The notes under the pieces were generated by a model. The model did no database searches. It was not told where the DNA came from and saw only the letters and a program-made list of their open reading frames with translations. From contig CAKKQI010000388.1 in assembly GCA_919901895.1 (NCBI GenBank), forward strand, positions 1 to 6,554: 6,554 nt of DNA. Direction: 5' to 3'. The position numbers and the translations under genes are program-made. Each line of letters begins with the position of its first letter. Position 1 is the stretch's first letter. This document shows positions 1 through 5,672 of this stretch, piece by piece. This DNA is from Candidatus Brocadiaceae bacterium (GTDB lineage Bacteria > Planctomycetota > MHYJ01 > JACQXL01 > CAKKQI01).

Positions 1-245
1 TCTTCGGAAACGCCTAATTGTTCCGCGTCAAGACCAACCGCGGCAATTCCGCCGCCTTTTCCGTTGCCCCGGTTATGCATCTGTTCGGAGGCCTGGAGGA
101 CGTGCTTACCTTTAATTTTTTCGGTGGAGATAAAACCAATCACGCCGCAGCCGCCTTCGGCCGCATCAGGGTTTAAAGAACCTGATAAACGGGGCAGGAA
201 ATTTTTGCGGGAGTTAAGAATGTTTTTAATCATTTGATCTTTCAT
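1..245 (-). CDS. Class II glutamine amidotransferase, glutamate synthase GATase subunit (partial, N-terminal 81 residues)
   Basis: The gene starts at ATG 245 and runs off the left edge; 81 codons are visible. By family, it would hydrolyse glutamine and pass ammonia to the FMN synthase subunit encoded just upstream. The N-terminal nucleophile is most likely Cys33, in the context EGGCGVIGF. The preceding 32 residues would then be a propeptide removed to expose Cys33, as in bacterial glutamate synthases, where the propeptide has a similar length. The block MHNRGNGKGGGIAAVG (residues 56-71, with Arg59) matches the conserved Arg-Gly region after the nucleophile in Ntn-type amidotransferases. The start codon overlaps the stop of the preceding gene (ATGA, 242-245), which suggests translational coupling and equimolar production with the synthase subunit. 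There is a purine-rich run upstream but no clear Shine-Dalgarno sequence. A related amidotransferase (for example amidophosphoribosyltransferase-like) cannot be excluded from this fragment alone, but the neighbour argues for glutamate synthase. Confidence 0.85.
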   Translation of the reverse strand, partial: MKDQMIKNILNSRKNFLPRLSGSLNPDAAEGGCGVIGFISTEKIKGKHVLQASEQMHNRGNGKGGGIAAVGLDAEQLGVSE

Positions 246-1741
246 ATTTGAATTTTTTCTTCTTCTTCCATTTCCCTGGTTCCGTATTCCAATAAATCCA
301 TCCGCCCGCGTAATTCTTTAAAACTAGTCAATCCTAATTTTTTCAGTAACTGGAGCCAGTATTTCAGCCAGGCGCGATACATATTAATAATGCGCTGGGC
401 GCCCCAGTCGGCGTCAATTAATTTTTCCAGTTCCGGGTCGGTCGTAGCAATCCCGCGCGGGCAGCCGCGGCCGCTTTCGCAATTGCCGCAACGCACACAA
501 CCCAGCGCGACCAATTCGGCCGTGCCAATCACCACGCCATCCGCCCCCAGAGCGATGACCTTGGCTACATCCAGCGCCGTTCTGATGCCGCCGCTGGCGA
601 TCAGGGTAATTTCATCACGAATGCCTTCCGCACATAAAAACCGGTGGACTTTAGGGACGGCATATTCAATCGGCATCGCAATATTTTTCTTGGCAATTTC
701 CGGTGCGGCGCCGGTTCCGCCGTACGCCCCGTCCAGATGGACGATATGCGCCCCGGCATAATAACTGCCCACCGTGACCATATCAATATCCGTCGGCGTA
801 GAAACTTTGACGGACACCAGAATATTTGGATTGATTGCTTTAATCCAATCCACGTGTTTTTTATGGTCTTCAACTGAATAGACGCTGTGGAAAGGAAACG
901 GCGAAAAAAGACTGGTGCCGGGGACGGCCTCGCGGAATTTGGCGACCGAGGGGGTATTTTTATCACCCAGTAAATGGCCACCCAGGCCCGGCTTGGCGCC
1001 TTGGGCATATTTAAATTCCATAAAACGGACCCGTTGAAGCGAGCGTTCCGAGACGCCAAAAAGTCCGGTGGCGACCTGGGTGATGATATGATTATCATAA
1101 GGCGCCAGTTCTTCCGGATAACCGCCTTCGCCGGTGCTGATAAAAGTTCCCCAGGCCTGGGCGGCCTTGGCCCGGGCTAACATCGTTGCTAACCCGATTG
1201 AGCCGAACGACATCCCGCCGCCGTAAACCGGAATCGGAATGGTAATCTTTGGGCCAAAAGGACGTTTATTTAATTGAAGCGATGTGTCTACTTGGTTATC
1301 GTTAATTTTTACGGGAGAAGAATCCGTATTTTTAAATTGTAATCGGTCAAATCCACCGCCTGATTGGCCGGTTTGGTAATTATAAGCAAGCCCCGATGAG
1401 GTGGGTTCGCCGGTTTCGGCCTGGAGCCAGGTGGCTTTAAGCAAATCCGCCGGCCAGCGGGCATCACCCAGTGTTTCCCAGAGCGGGTTCAGTTCCAGTT
1501 TTAGCGCCTGGCGCGGACAATGATGCACACAACAAAAATCGTTTTTTAAACACCTGAAGCCGATACATCTTTCGTGCACCGGTTGGCTCATCCGTTTATA
1601 ACCGGCCGGTCGTTGGTGGACCTGATAAGGACAAACGACCGCGCAGGTGCCGCAATTAATGCATTGCGGGTTGCGCAAAACCAGATATTTGGCCAACTGG
1701 TTTTTAAATCGTTCCGGTGCATTTTTGATTTCAGGTAACAT
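242..1741 (-). CDS. gltB: Archaeal-type (split) glutamate synthase, ferredoxin plus FMN synthase subunit
   Basis: A 499-residue protein beginning at ATG 1741. Residues 27-37 (Cys27, 30, 33, 37) form a CxxCxxCxxxCP ferredoxin motif. A second, looser set follows at Cys59, 64, 70/71 and 75, the last in HCP. Residues from about 170 to 440 are the FMN-binding TIM barrel of glutamate synthase. Visible signatures are GGGMSFGS, STGEGG, QGAKPGLGGHL, DGAYGGTGAAP (337-347) and SGGIRT (383-388). Cys415, 418, 421 and 427, followed by PRGIATTDP, correspond to the iron-sulfur loop after the barrel. The role known for the family is reductive amination of 2-oxoglutarate to glutamate in the cytoplasm, using ammonia from a separate amidotransferase, here the overlapping downstream gene. 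No GXGXG domain is fused, and none is visible in the window. The catalytic motifs look intact. It is a paralog of the protein encoded at 3215-1833. Direction of the reaction and electron donor are not shown by sequence. Confidence 0.93.
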   Translation of the reverse strand: MLPEIKNAPERFKNQLAKYLVLRNPQCINCGTCAVVCPYQVHQRPAGYKRMSQPVHERCIGFRCLKNDFCCVHHCPRQALKLELNPLWETLGDARWPADLLKATWLQAETGEPTSSGLAYNYQTGQSGGGFDRLQFKNTDSSPVKINDNQVDTSLQLNKRPFGPKITIPIPVYGGGMSFGSIGLATMLARAKAAQAWGTFISTGEGGYPEELAPYDNHIITQVATGLFGVSERSLQRVRFMEFKYAQGAKPGLGGHLLGDKNTPSVAKFREAVPGTSLFSPFPFHSVYSVEDHKKHVDWIKAINPNILVSVKVSTPTDIDMVTVGSYYAGAHIVHLDGAYGGTGAAPEIAKKNIAMPIEYAVPKVHRFLCAEGIRDEITLIASGGIRTALDVAKVIALGADGVVIGTAELVALGCVRCGNCESGRGCPRGIATTDPELEKLIDADWGAQRIINMYRAWLKYWLQLLKKLGLTSFKELRGRMDLLEYGTREMEEEEKIQI

Positions 1742-1767
1742 AAAGTATTATATTAAATTATCTTAAC

Positions 1768-1825
1768 GGTAGGCAACGATGTTTTACATCGTTGATTTCA
1801 ACGAACATAAAGTTCGTTGTCTACC
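1768..1825. repeat. Paired palindromic repeat units, heads outward, between the two synthase-like genes
   Basis: The 91-base gap between the two synthase-like genes is mostly this element. The outer arms ggtaggcaacga (1768-1779) and tcgttgtctacc (1814-1825) are inverted copies with one mismatch. Inside are two hairpins: 1774-1794 (9-bp arms CAACGATGT/ACATCGTTG around TTT) and 1799-1819 (8-bp arms CAACGAAC/GTTCGTTG around ATAAA). Each unit has a GTAGN head, an arm, a TTTA-like loop and the matching arm. No T-run follows on either strand, so it is not a standard intrinsic terminator. The rest of the gap (1742-1767) is AT-rich, with no ribosome-binding site seen. Confidence 0.8.
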
Positions 1826-1832
1826 ATCGGAG

Positions 1833-3215
1833 TTAACCGCTAAATTTATCAGAAAAAATCTCCTTTTCCATTTCTTCCTGGAAGATAGCGCGGCCGGTTT
1901 CGCCGCGCAGCCGGCGCACTTCGCGTAAGCCCATCGCGCTCATAATTTCCAGTAACTGGTCGCGCCAGGCGCCCATTAAGTTAAGCAATCGCTGGGTGGC
2001 CCAATCGGTCGTAATTTTATTTAACCGGGCCGGGCAATCAGTCCAGGAGCATTTCACGCACATCCGGCAGCCCAGCGCTACCGCCAGCGAAAAATCCAGA
2101 CCAACTAAATCGGCTCCGCAAATAATTATTTTTGGAATATGCTCAGCCGCCGCAATCCCGCCGCTGACGATGAGCGTAACTTCGTCGCGAATTGATTTTT
2201 CTACCAAAGATAGGTGAACGGAACGAACCAATTCCTTAAGAAAACGCGGTTGACTTGTATTTAATTCTTTGCCTTCTTGATCAGCATAAAGATGAATTAC
2301 TTCTGCGCCCTGTTGAGTTAGTGCTACTACGGTTTTTTCCACCCCGGGCTGGAATGGTAAACGGACTGAAATAATTAAATTCGGCCAGGTTTTTTTTAAC
2401 CGGGACCAGAGTGCCGCCGTATTTTTAGGTTCATAATCCAATTCTACGATTAGGGGCAGGCGATTAGAACGATTACATTCGGACAGAAAAATTTCGGCCG
2501 TTTCAGATGTCAGCCTGGGTATAACGGCGTTATAATTTTGCGTCGCGGCCAAAAAAGAAATCGGTGTCATTGCAAAGGTTTTCAGTTTTGAGGCCGCTCG
2601 GATAAAAGACTCCTGCAACGGTTGAAAAGATTCAGGCAGCGGGACCGGATTAAAAATAACCGGTAAAGGTATTTCTACGATTGGCGGCAAGGTAACATCA
2701 AGCGTCTGTTCCGCATTAAAAGATAAACGCGGTAATTTTTTTCCCAGATCAACTGCGGTATTGATATATTCCCGTCCGTGGATGCCGTCCCGGGTGGGGC
2801 GGACGATTTCCGACAGGTCGGTCCACATTCCGTCAAAACCTGCGCCGCCGAATTTACCCCGGTAGCCCGCTCCTAAGACCGGGATCCGGCCGGTTTCGGC
2901 TTCAAACCAGATGCGGCTGATTAATTCATTCCGCCAGTAATTATTACCCAGCGTCCGATAGTCCGGATTAATAATTTTAGTGAGCGCCTGAGCCGGGCAT
3001 TCCTGGATGCAGCGAAAGCAGTTTTTGCAGAGATGGTGTTCCGGGTCAGCCATCCGGCGCGGGTCAGCCGTTAAACGTTGGTGGACATCATAAATACAAC
3101 TGCGGAGACAGCATCCGCAATTGATACAATTCTCCTGCCGGATGATCTTAAACTTGCTGACCACCGGACTTAGCAGCGGAGCCGGTTTAGTTTCAATATG
3201 ATATCGTTCAAACAT
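1833..3215 (-). CDS. Degenerate glutamate-synthase-like iron-sulfur protein (FMN-domain signatures lost)
   Basis: A 460-residue protein counted from ATG 3215. An in-frame GTG at 3230 would add five residues but lies in repeat DNA. ATG 3215 is preceded by AAATTTT, exactly as at the FAD gene start. Two complete ferredoxin motifs are present: Cys30, 33, 36, 40 and Cys63, 66, 69, 73. The segment after them (AETGRIPVLGAGYRG, then FGGAGFDGMWTD and VRPTRDGIHGREYI) parallels the functional paralog downstream. The middle is shorter and lacks GGMSFGS, GEGG, QGAKPGLGG and GGTGAAP. VSGGIAAAEHIPKIIICGAD and the four-Cys loop CRMCVKCSWTDCP remain near the C-terminus. So the barrel scaffold and clusters seem kept, while the FMN and 2-oxoglutarate sites are probably gone. 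I infer a structural or electron-relay subunit pairing with the intact paralog. It could alternatively bind another ligand. Intact reading frame and full motifs argue against a pseudogene. Confidence 0.82.
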   Translation of the reverse strand: MFERYHIETKPAPLLSPVVSKFKIIRQENCINCGCCLRSCIYDVHQRLTADPRRMADPEHHLCKNCFRCIQECPAQALTKIINPDYRTLGNNYWRNELISRIWFEAETGRIPVLGAGYRGKFGGAGFDGMWTDLSEIVRPTRDGIHGREYINTAVDLGKKLPRLSFNAEQTLDVTLPPIVEIPLPVIFNPVPLPESFQPLQESFIRAASKLKTFAMTPISFLAATQNYNAVIPRLTSETAEIFLSECNRSNRLPLIVELDYEPKNTAALWSRLKKTWPNLIISVRLPFQPGVEKTVVALTQQGAEVIHLYADQEGKELNTSQPRFLKELVRSVHLSLVEKSIRDEVTLIVSGGIAAAEHIPKIIICGADLVGLDFSLAVALGCRMCVKCSWTDCPARLNKITTDWATQRLLNLMGAWRDQLLEIMSAMGLREVRRLRGETGRAIFQEEMEKEIFSDKFSG

Positions 3216-3225
3216 AAAATTTCTA

Positions 3226-3330
3226 ACCACGGATTATTCGCCAAAGGACGAATCCGTCCTATGGCGGACACAGATTACAACAGATTTCACGGATTTAATT
3301 TCTGTAATCCATCTTTCCGCCATACGGCGG
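3226..3330. repeat. Intergenic 'aaccacRgatta' repeat interrupted by a hairpin
   Basis: This fills most of the gap between the FAD gene stop and the next start. AACCACGGATTA (about 3226-3236) and cacagattacaacagattt (from 3269) look like parts of a single repeat. Between them is a hairpin at 3239-3266: arms CGCCA/TGGCG and AGGAC/GTCCT, one A-A mismatch, loop GAATCC. Inverted GATTACA (3273-3279) and TGTAATC (3303-3309) add another arm pair, and CCGCC-atac-GGCGG (3317-3330) a small hairpin. A related repeat lies at the right end of the window. No terminator or promoter is evident here. Confidence 0.7.
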
Positions 3331-3368
3331 GATCAACCATTAGGCAGATAAAAATTACTGCAATCAGA

Positions 3369-5267
3369 TCATCTTCGGGCCAGCAGTTTTTCGTATTTCG
3401 GGCTGGTTTCCACTTCCGCTACAAATTTTTCTATTAATTCTTTTGGCCAGCCGAACTTTTCTTCCACTAATTTTTCCAGTTCATCCCAGCATTCGCCTAA
3501 CGGTAATTCGGTCTGGCAGACTTCCTCGCAGGCGCGGCAGTGCAGACAGGCAAATATTTGTTGGGCATCGGCGTCGTTGAGTTTTTCGCCGGCTAATAAT
3601 TTCCGGGCAAAAATCAGTTTACCCCGCGCGCTGACTAATTCGTTACCCGTTACCTGATAAGCCGGACAAACCGGCAGGCAACTGCCGCACCGGGCGCAGG
3701 TATAAACGGAGTTCTCAAGCGTAGCGAAAACTTTTAAGTTTCCATCAGACTCAGAGGGAACATTTAAACTTTCCGTTTGTCCAATTTGTTTTTCTTTAAA
3801 CGAAGAGGGAGGACTAAAGTCCTCCGCTACTCTTGTGTTTTTACTAATTTTGCTCAACCACGAATTTATTTTAATAAATATATCCAAAGCCGGTTTTACT
3901 AAAAGCGGGTTCAGGGCTAATCGGAGCAGCAGATTCCGGCCGCTCGTGGAAAACGATTTGCCCGGATTCATCAGATTCAACGGGTCCACCTGCTTTTTAT
4001 AAAATTGATAAACCGACCATTTTGTTTTCGGGTAAACCATCTCCCGGAAAGGTATATTCCAGATACCCAGCCCATAAGGTTGTCCCTGATATTGGTGTCC
4101 CAGGCGGGTTAACATCAGCACCGCGATTAAATGGTCCAGATACGAAATTGTTTTAATCTGGTCACAAAGTATTAATGAAATCGCCTGGGCTTTCGCTCCT
4201 TCGGGTAAGATATGGATGTCGTGGGCTAAGGTGATGCCCATTGTCCGGGCGAGCGTTTCAGCTTGATTAAGATACGCGGCCATCTGTTCAACCGGCAGGA
4301 TGGTTTCAGCGGCCAGAAGACCGCGCCCCAGCCGTTTGGCTTTCATCGGGAAAAACCGTTCGTGCCATAAATACCGGGCGAGATGAACCGGCGCCTCTTC
4401 GGTTGCCGCCATTATCTTTTCTCTTTCATCTTTTGCCGCATCTTCAAAATTAATAAGTAATGCGTGGGTTATTTTAAACAAAGGTTCGCCTAAAAGTTGG
4501 TTGAAATGGTTCATTGTTTCAGGATTGAAATAACGGATTCCGGTCGGCCCCGATGAAATCGGGGTAGGGTTGACGTTTTTTTTCTTGAGCGTCTGCAAAA
4601 AGTTTACCACATCTTTAAAAGAAGAATAATATAAAAGACGAACGGTTTGAGCGGCTGGTTGAGGGCGGACTTTTAAACACGCCCGCGTAATAATTCCCAT
4701 CTGACCTTCAGTCCCGATAAAATATTTGAATTCGGGTGTTTGCGAAGACATTTTTTTTATCTGGCCGTCCGGTTTAACGACTTCGATCCAGAGCAGCTGG
4801 TTACTCAGATGTCCGTATTTAAAACTATTAACGCCGTAACCGCCGGTTGATATCCAGCCGCCGACGGTAGAAAACCGGCTGGTGGGATAAGTATAAAGGG
4901 TAAAACCGAGCGGTTCCAGCGTTCGGGTTAAATCGTCCCAGGTAGTCCCGGCCTCAACGATGACGGAGTGTTGTTTGGCCGGATCGGTTGTTTCAATCCG
5001 GTTCAGGTGTTTCAGGTCAAGGACGTATCCTTTTTTCAAAGGGGTAACTCCGCCCAGGGCCCAGGAAGCCATGGCGCGCGGCGTGATGGCCGCCTGTTCT
5101 TTTTTTGCCTGAATAATCGCGGCGCAGACTTCCTCAACTGTTTCCGGCTGGATAACGGACTGAGTTGATTGGCCGAGCAGTAATTTCCTGATAAAACCGG
5201 GAATTTCGCTCAAGTCCTGAGAGTAAATATCCTGAATTAGTAAGGAATTTAAATTTTTAGAATCCAT
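3369..5267 (-). CDS. FAD-linked oxidase (GlcD/D-2-hydroxyacid dehydrogenase-like) fused to a two-cluster ferredoxin domain
   Basis: A 632-residue cytoplasmic protein from ATG 5267; no signal peptide or membrane helix is obvious. Residues about 35-205 form an FAD_binding_4 domain: TPRAMASWALGG (62-73), FSTVGGWISTGGYGVNSF (132-149) and GTEGQMGIIT (185-194). Residues about 210-440 form the FAD-oxidase C-terminal domain, closing with the typical NPGKSF (434-439). After a linker rich in repeat DNA come two motifs, Cys524/527/530/534 and Cys574/577/580/584, with VSARGKLIFAR between them. This resembles the ferredoxin part of GlcF/LutB-type proteins, but the usual CCG heterodisulfide-like domains are absent and the protein ends soon after. 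By family it oxidises a 2-hydroxyacid or similar donor at FAD. It is the first gene of the operon, and I infer that it passes electrons to the synthase subunits, replacing GltD. The substrate is unknown. Two in-frame palindromic repeats interrupt it (residues about 236-240 and 480-515). No Shine-Dalgarno sequence is seen. Confidence 0.87.
   Translation of the reverse strand: MDSKNLNSLLIQDIYSQDLSEIPGFIRKLLLGQSTQSVIQPETVEEVCAAIIQAKKEQAAITPRAMASWALGGVTPLKKGYVLDLKHLNRIETTDPAKQHSVIVEAGTTWDDLTRTLEPLGFTLYTYPTSRFSTVGGWISTGGYGVNSFKYGHLSNQLLWIEVVKPDGQIKKMSSQTPEFKYFIGTEGQMGIITRACLKVRPQPAAQTVRLLYYSSFKDVVNFLQTLKKKNVNPTPISSGPTGIRYFNPETMNHFNQLLGEPLFKITHALLINFEDAAKDEREKIMAATEEAPVHLARYLWHERFFPMKAKRLGRGLLAAETILPVEQMAAYLNQAETLARTMGITLAHDIHILPEGAKAQAISLILCDQIKTISYLDHLIAVLMLTRLGHQYQGQPYGLGIWNIPFREMVYPKTKWSVYQFYKKQVDPLNLMNPGKSFSTSGRNLLLRLALNPLLVKPALDIFIKINSWLSKISKNTRVAEDFSPPSSFKEKQIGQTESLNVPSESDGNLKVFATLENSVYTCARCGSCLPVCPAYQVTGNELVSARGKLIFARKLLAGEKLNDADAQQIFACLHCRACEEVCQTELPLGECWDELEKLVEEKFGWPKELIEKFVAEVETSPKYEKLLARR
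3721..3830. repeat. Composite palindromic element in frame within the FAD-ferredoxin linker
   Basis: GTAGCG at 3721-3726 and its inverse CGCTAC at 3825-3830 bracket about 110 bases. Adjacent to each head is a palindrome: GAAAACT-TTTA-AGTTTCC on the plus strand (imperfect) and GGAGGAC-TTTA-GTCCTCC on the minus strand (perfect 7-bp arms, plus-strand 3808-3825 counting one flanking pair). The element encodes roughly residues 480-515 of the FAD protein (AEDFSPPSSF through NLKVFA) without breaking the frame. It occupies almost exactly the linker between the FAD-oxidase and ferredoxin domains. Confidence 0.75.
4548..4564. repeat. Short intragenic palindrome (CCCCGAT-GAA-ATCGGGG)
   Basis: Seven-base perfect arms flank GAA. 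It sits in frame in the FAD protein and encodes PISSG (residues 236-240), within a proline/serine-rich bulge NPTPISSGPTG in the FAD-oxidase C-terminal domain. A similar sequence with a changed loop, CCGCCCG-ctatttcat-CGGGCGG, occurs in the leader at 5312-5334, which supports a dispersed repeat family. Confidence 0.65.
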
Positions 5268-5280
5268 AAAATTTGGCGGT

Positions 5281-5494
5281 GAATTTGTAACTCAAAACTT
5301 TAGTTTTGATTCCGCCCGCTATTTCATCGGGCGGTCGCTGGATTAGCGACCGAATTCCAAATCAACTCTAAAGACCTGTTAGGCTATGATTAGGTTGAGT
5401 TACAAATTCCGAATCAACTCTATCGCCAAAGGCGATCCGCTTCCCCGGCCTCGCACCGCTCGGCGGGACGGGCTGGCGGGAAAAGTTGAGTTAC
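5281..5494. repeat. Repeat mosaic in the operon's 5' untranslated region, with 15-bp inverted repeats and nested hairpins
   Basis: The region between the terminator and the FAD start (5268-5540) has no gene. GAATTTGTAACTCAA (5281-5295) is perfectly inverted at 5395-5409, enclosing 129 bases. Within it lie hairpins at 5292-5309 (TCAAAAC-TTTA-GTTTTGA), 5312-5334 (CCGCCCG/CGGGCGG) and 5333-5351 (GGTCGCT/AGCGACC). TTGAGTTAC recurs at 5395-5403 and 5486-5494. A 19-base direct repeat (5352-5370 and 5404-5422, 17 of 19 identical, core AATCAACTCTA) marks the ends of two further units, whose interiors hold other palindromes such as ATCGCC-AAA-GGCGAT (5422-5436). Bases 5495-5540 show only a weak hairpin. 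The mosaic makes the untranslated leader unusually long, about 350 bases. Confidence 0.8.
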
Positions 5495-5540
5495 CTATTT
5501 TAAGTTAATCTGCATAAAATCCCGATAGTCTTTTGGGATA

Positions 5541-5586
5541 AATAAAAAAAGCCCCGCCCTTTTGGTGCGCCAAAAGGGCGGGGCTT
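5541..5586 (-). terminator. Strong intrinsic terminator (attenuator) in the operon leader
   Basis: On the minus strand, arm AAGCCCCGCCCTTTTGG (5586-5570) pairs perfectly over 17 bp with CCAAAAGGGCGGGGCTT (5565-5549), across a CGCA loop. Seven consecutive T residues (5550-5544) follow, then ATTTAT. The plus strand has no T-run after the stem, so it acts in the minus direction only. It lies 87 bases past the GAF-ANTAR stop codon and downstream of a separate promoter. It can therefore both end the regulator transcript and attenuate the operon. Confidence 0.92.
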
Positions 5587-5622
5587 CATGGCCCGCGAGC
5601 ATTACGATACGGCAAGGTATCA
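5578..5622 (-). ncRNA. Putative ANTAR-responsive antiterminator: two hexaloop hairpins
   Basis: On the minus strand, P1 is GATAC-CTTGCC-GTATC (5621-5606): five perfect pairs and a six-base loop, extendable by a U-G pair. After a nine-base linker, P2 is GCGGGC-CATGAA-GCCC(C)GC (5596-5578): four pairs, one bulged C, two pairs and again a six-base loop. The 3' arm of P2 is the first part of the terminator's 5' arm, so P2 and the terminator cannot form together. This is the published layout of ANTAR targets: two hexaloop stems, the second overlapping a terminator. Both loops have G at position 4, as expected. Position 1 is C in both, whereas I recall A in the consensus. An ANTAR gene lies immediately upstream. 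Confidence 0.78.
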
Positions 5623-5627
5623 AATAC

Positions 5628-5656
5628 AATTTATAATATTTATATTATTTTGTCAA
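5628..5656 (-). promoter_or_regulatory. Sigma-70-type promoter for the glutamate synthase-like operon
   Basis: A perfect -35 TTGACA lies at 5656-5651 on the minus strand. The -10 is either TAAATT at 5633-5628 (17-base spacer) or TATAAA at 5635-5630 (15-base spacer). Either choice puts the start of transcription near 5621-5623, exactly at the foot of hairpin P1. The -35 begins 17 bases after the GAF-ANTAR stop codon, so the operon can be transcribed apart from its regulator. Confidence 0.75.
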
Positions 5657-5672
5657 GATTTTTATCGCCCGA

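Noticed and set aside
390..761. Plus-strand open frame of 123 codons, and a minus-strand frame at 601-1098
   Set aside because: Both overlap the synthase gene in other frames; their composition is that of shadow frames, and the synthase motifs occupy the true frame.
1774..1819. The two hairpins as intrinsic terminators
   Set aside because: Neither is followed by a T-run on either strand, and the genes on both sides belong to the same pathway, so read-through is expected.
1833..3215. Pseudogene call for the degenerate synthase paralog
   Set aside because: The reading frame is intact, all ferredoxin cysteines are present and the gene sits inside the operon, which suggests a changed function rather than decay.
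3216..3230. GTG start five codons upstream for the iron-sulfur protein
   Set aside because: The extra codons lie in the intergenic repeat. ATG 3215 has the same AAATTTT context as the upstream gene's start and leaves the ferredoxin domain intact.
3198..3437. Plus-strand open frame of 79 codons across the gap between the FAD gene and the iron-sulfur gene
   Set aside because: It is mostly repeat DNA and the antisense of two well-supported genes. It has no recognisable motif and no promoter.
5281..5494. CRISPR array in the repeat mosaic
   Set aside because: Repeats are few, unequal and palindromic with irregular spacing. There are no uniform spacers and no cas genes.
5519..5539. A second terminator (ATCCC/GGGAT stem followed by TTTAT on the minus strand)
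   Set aside because: Only five base pairs with a ten-base loop; too weak next to the 17-bp stem just upstream.
5541..5622. Glutamine riboswitch (glnA or downstream-peptide type) ahead of the operon
   Set aside because: I could not find their conserved cores. The two simple hexaloop stems overlapping a terminator are better explained by an ANTAR target.
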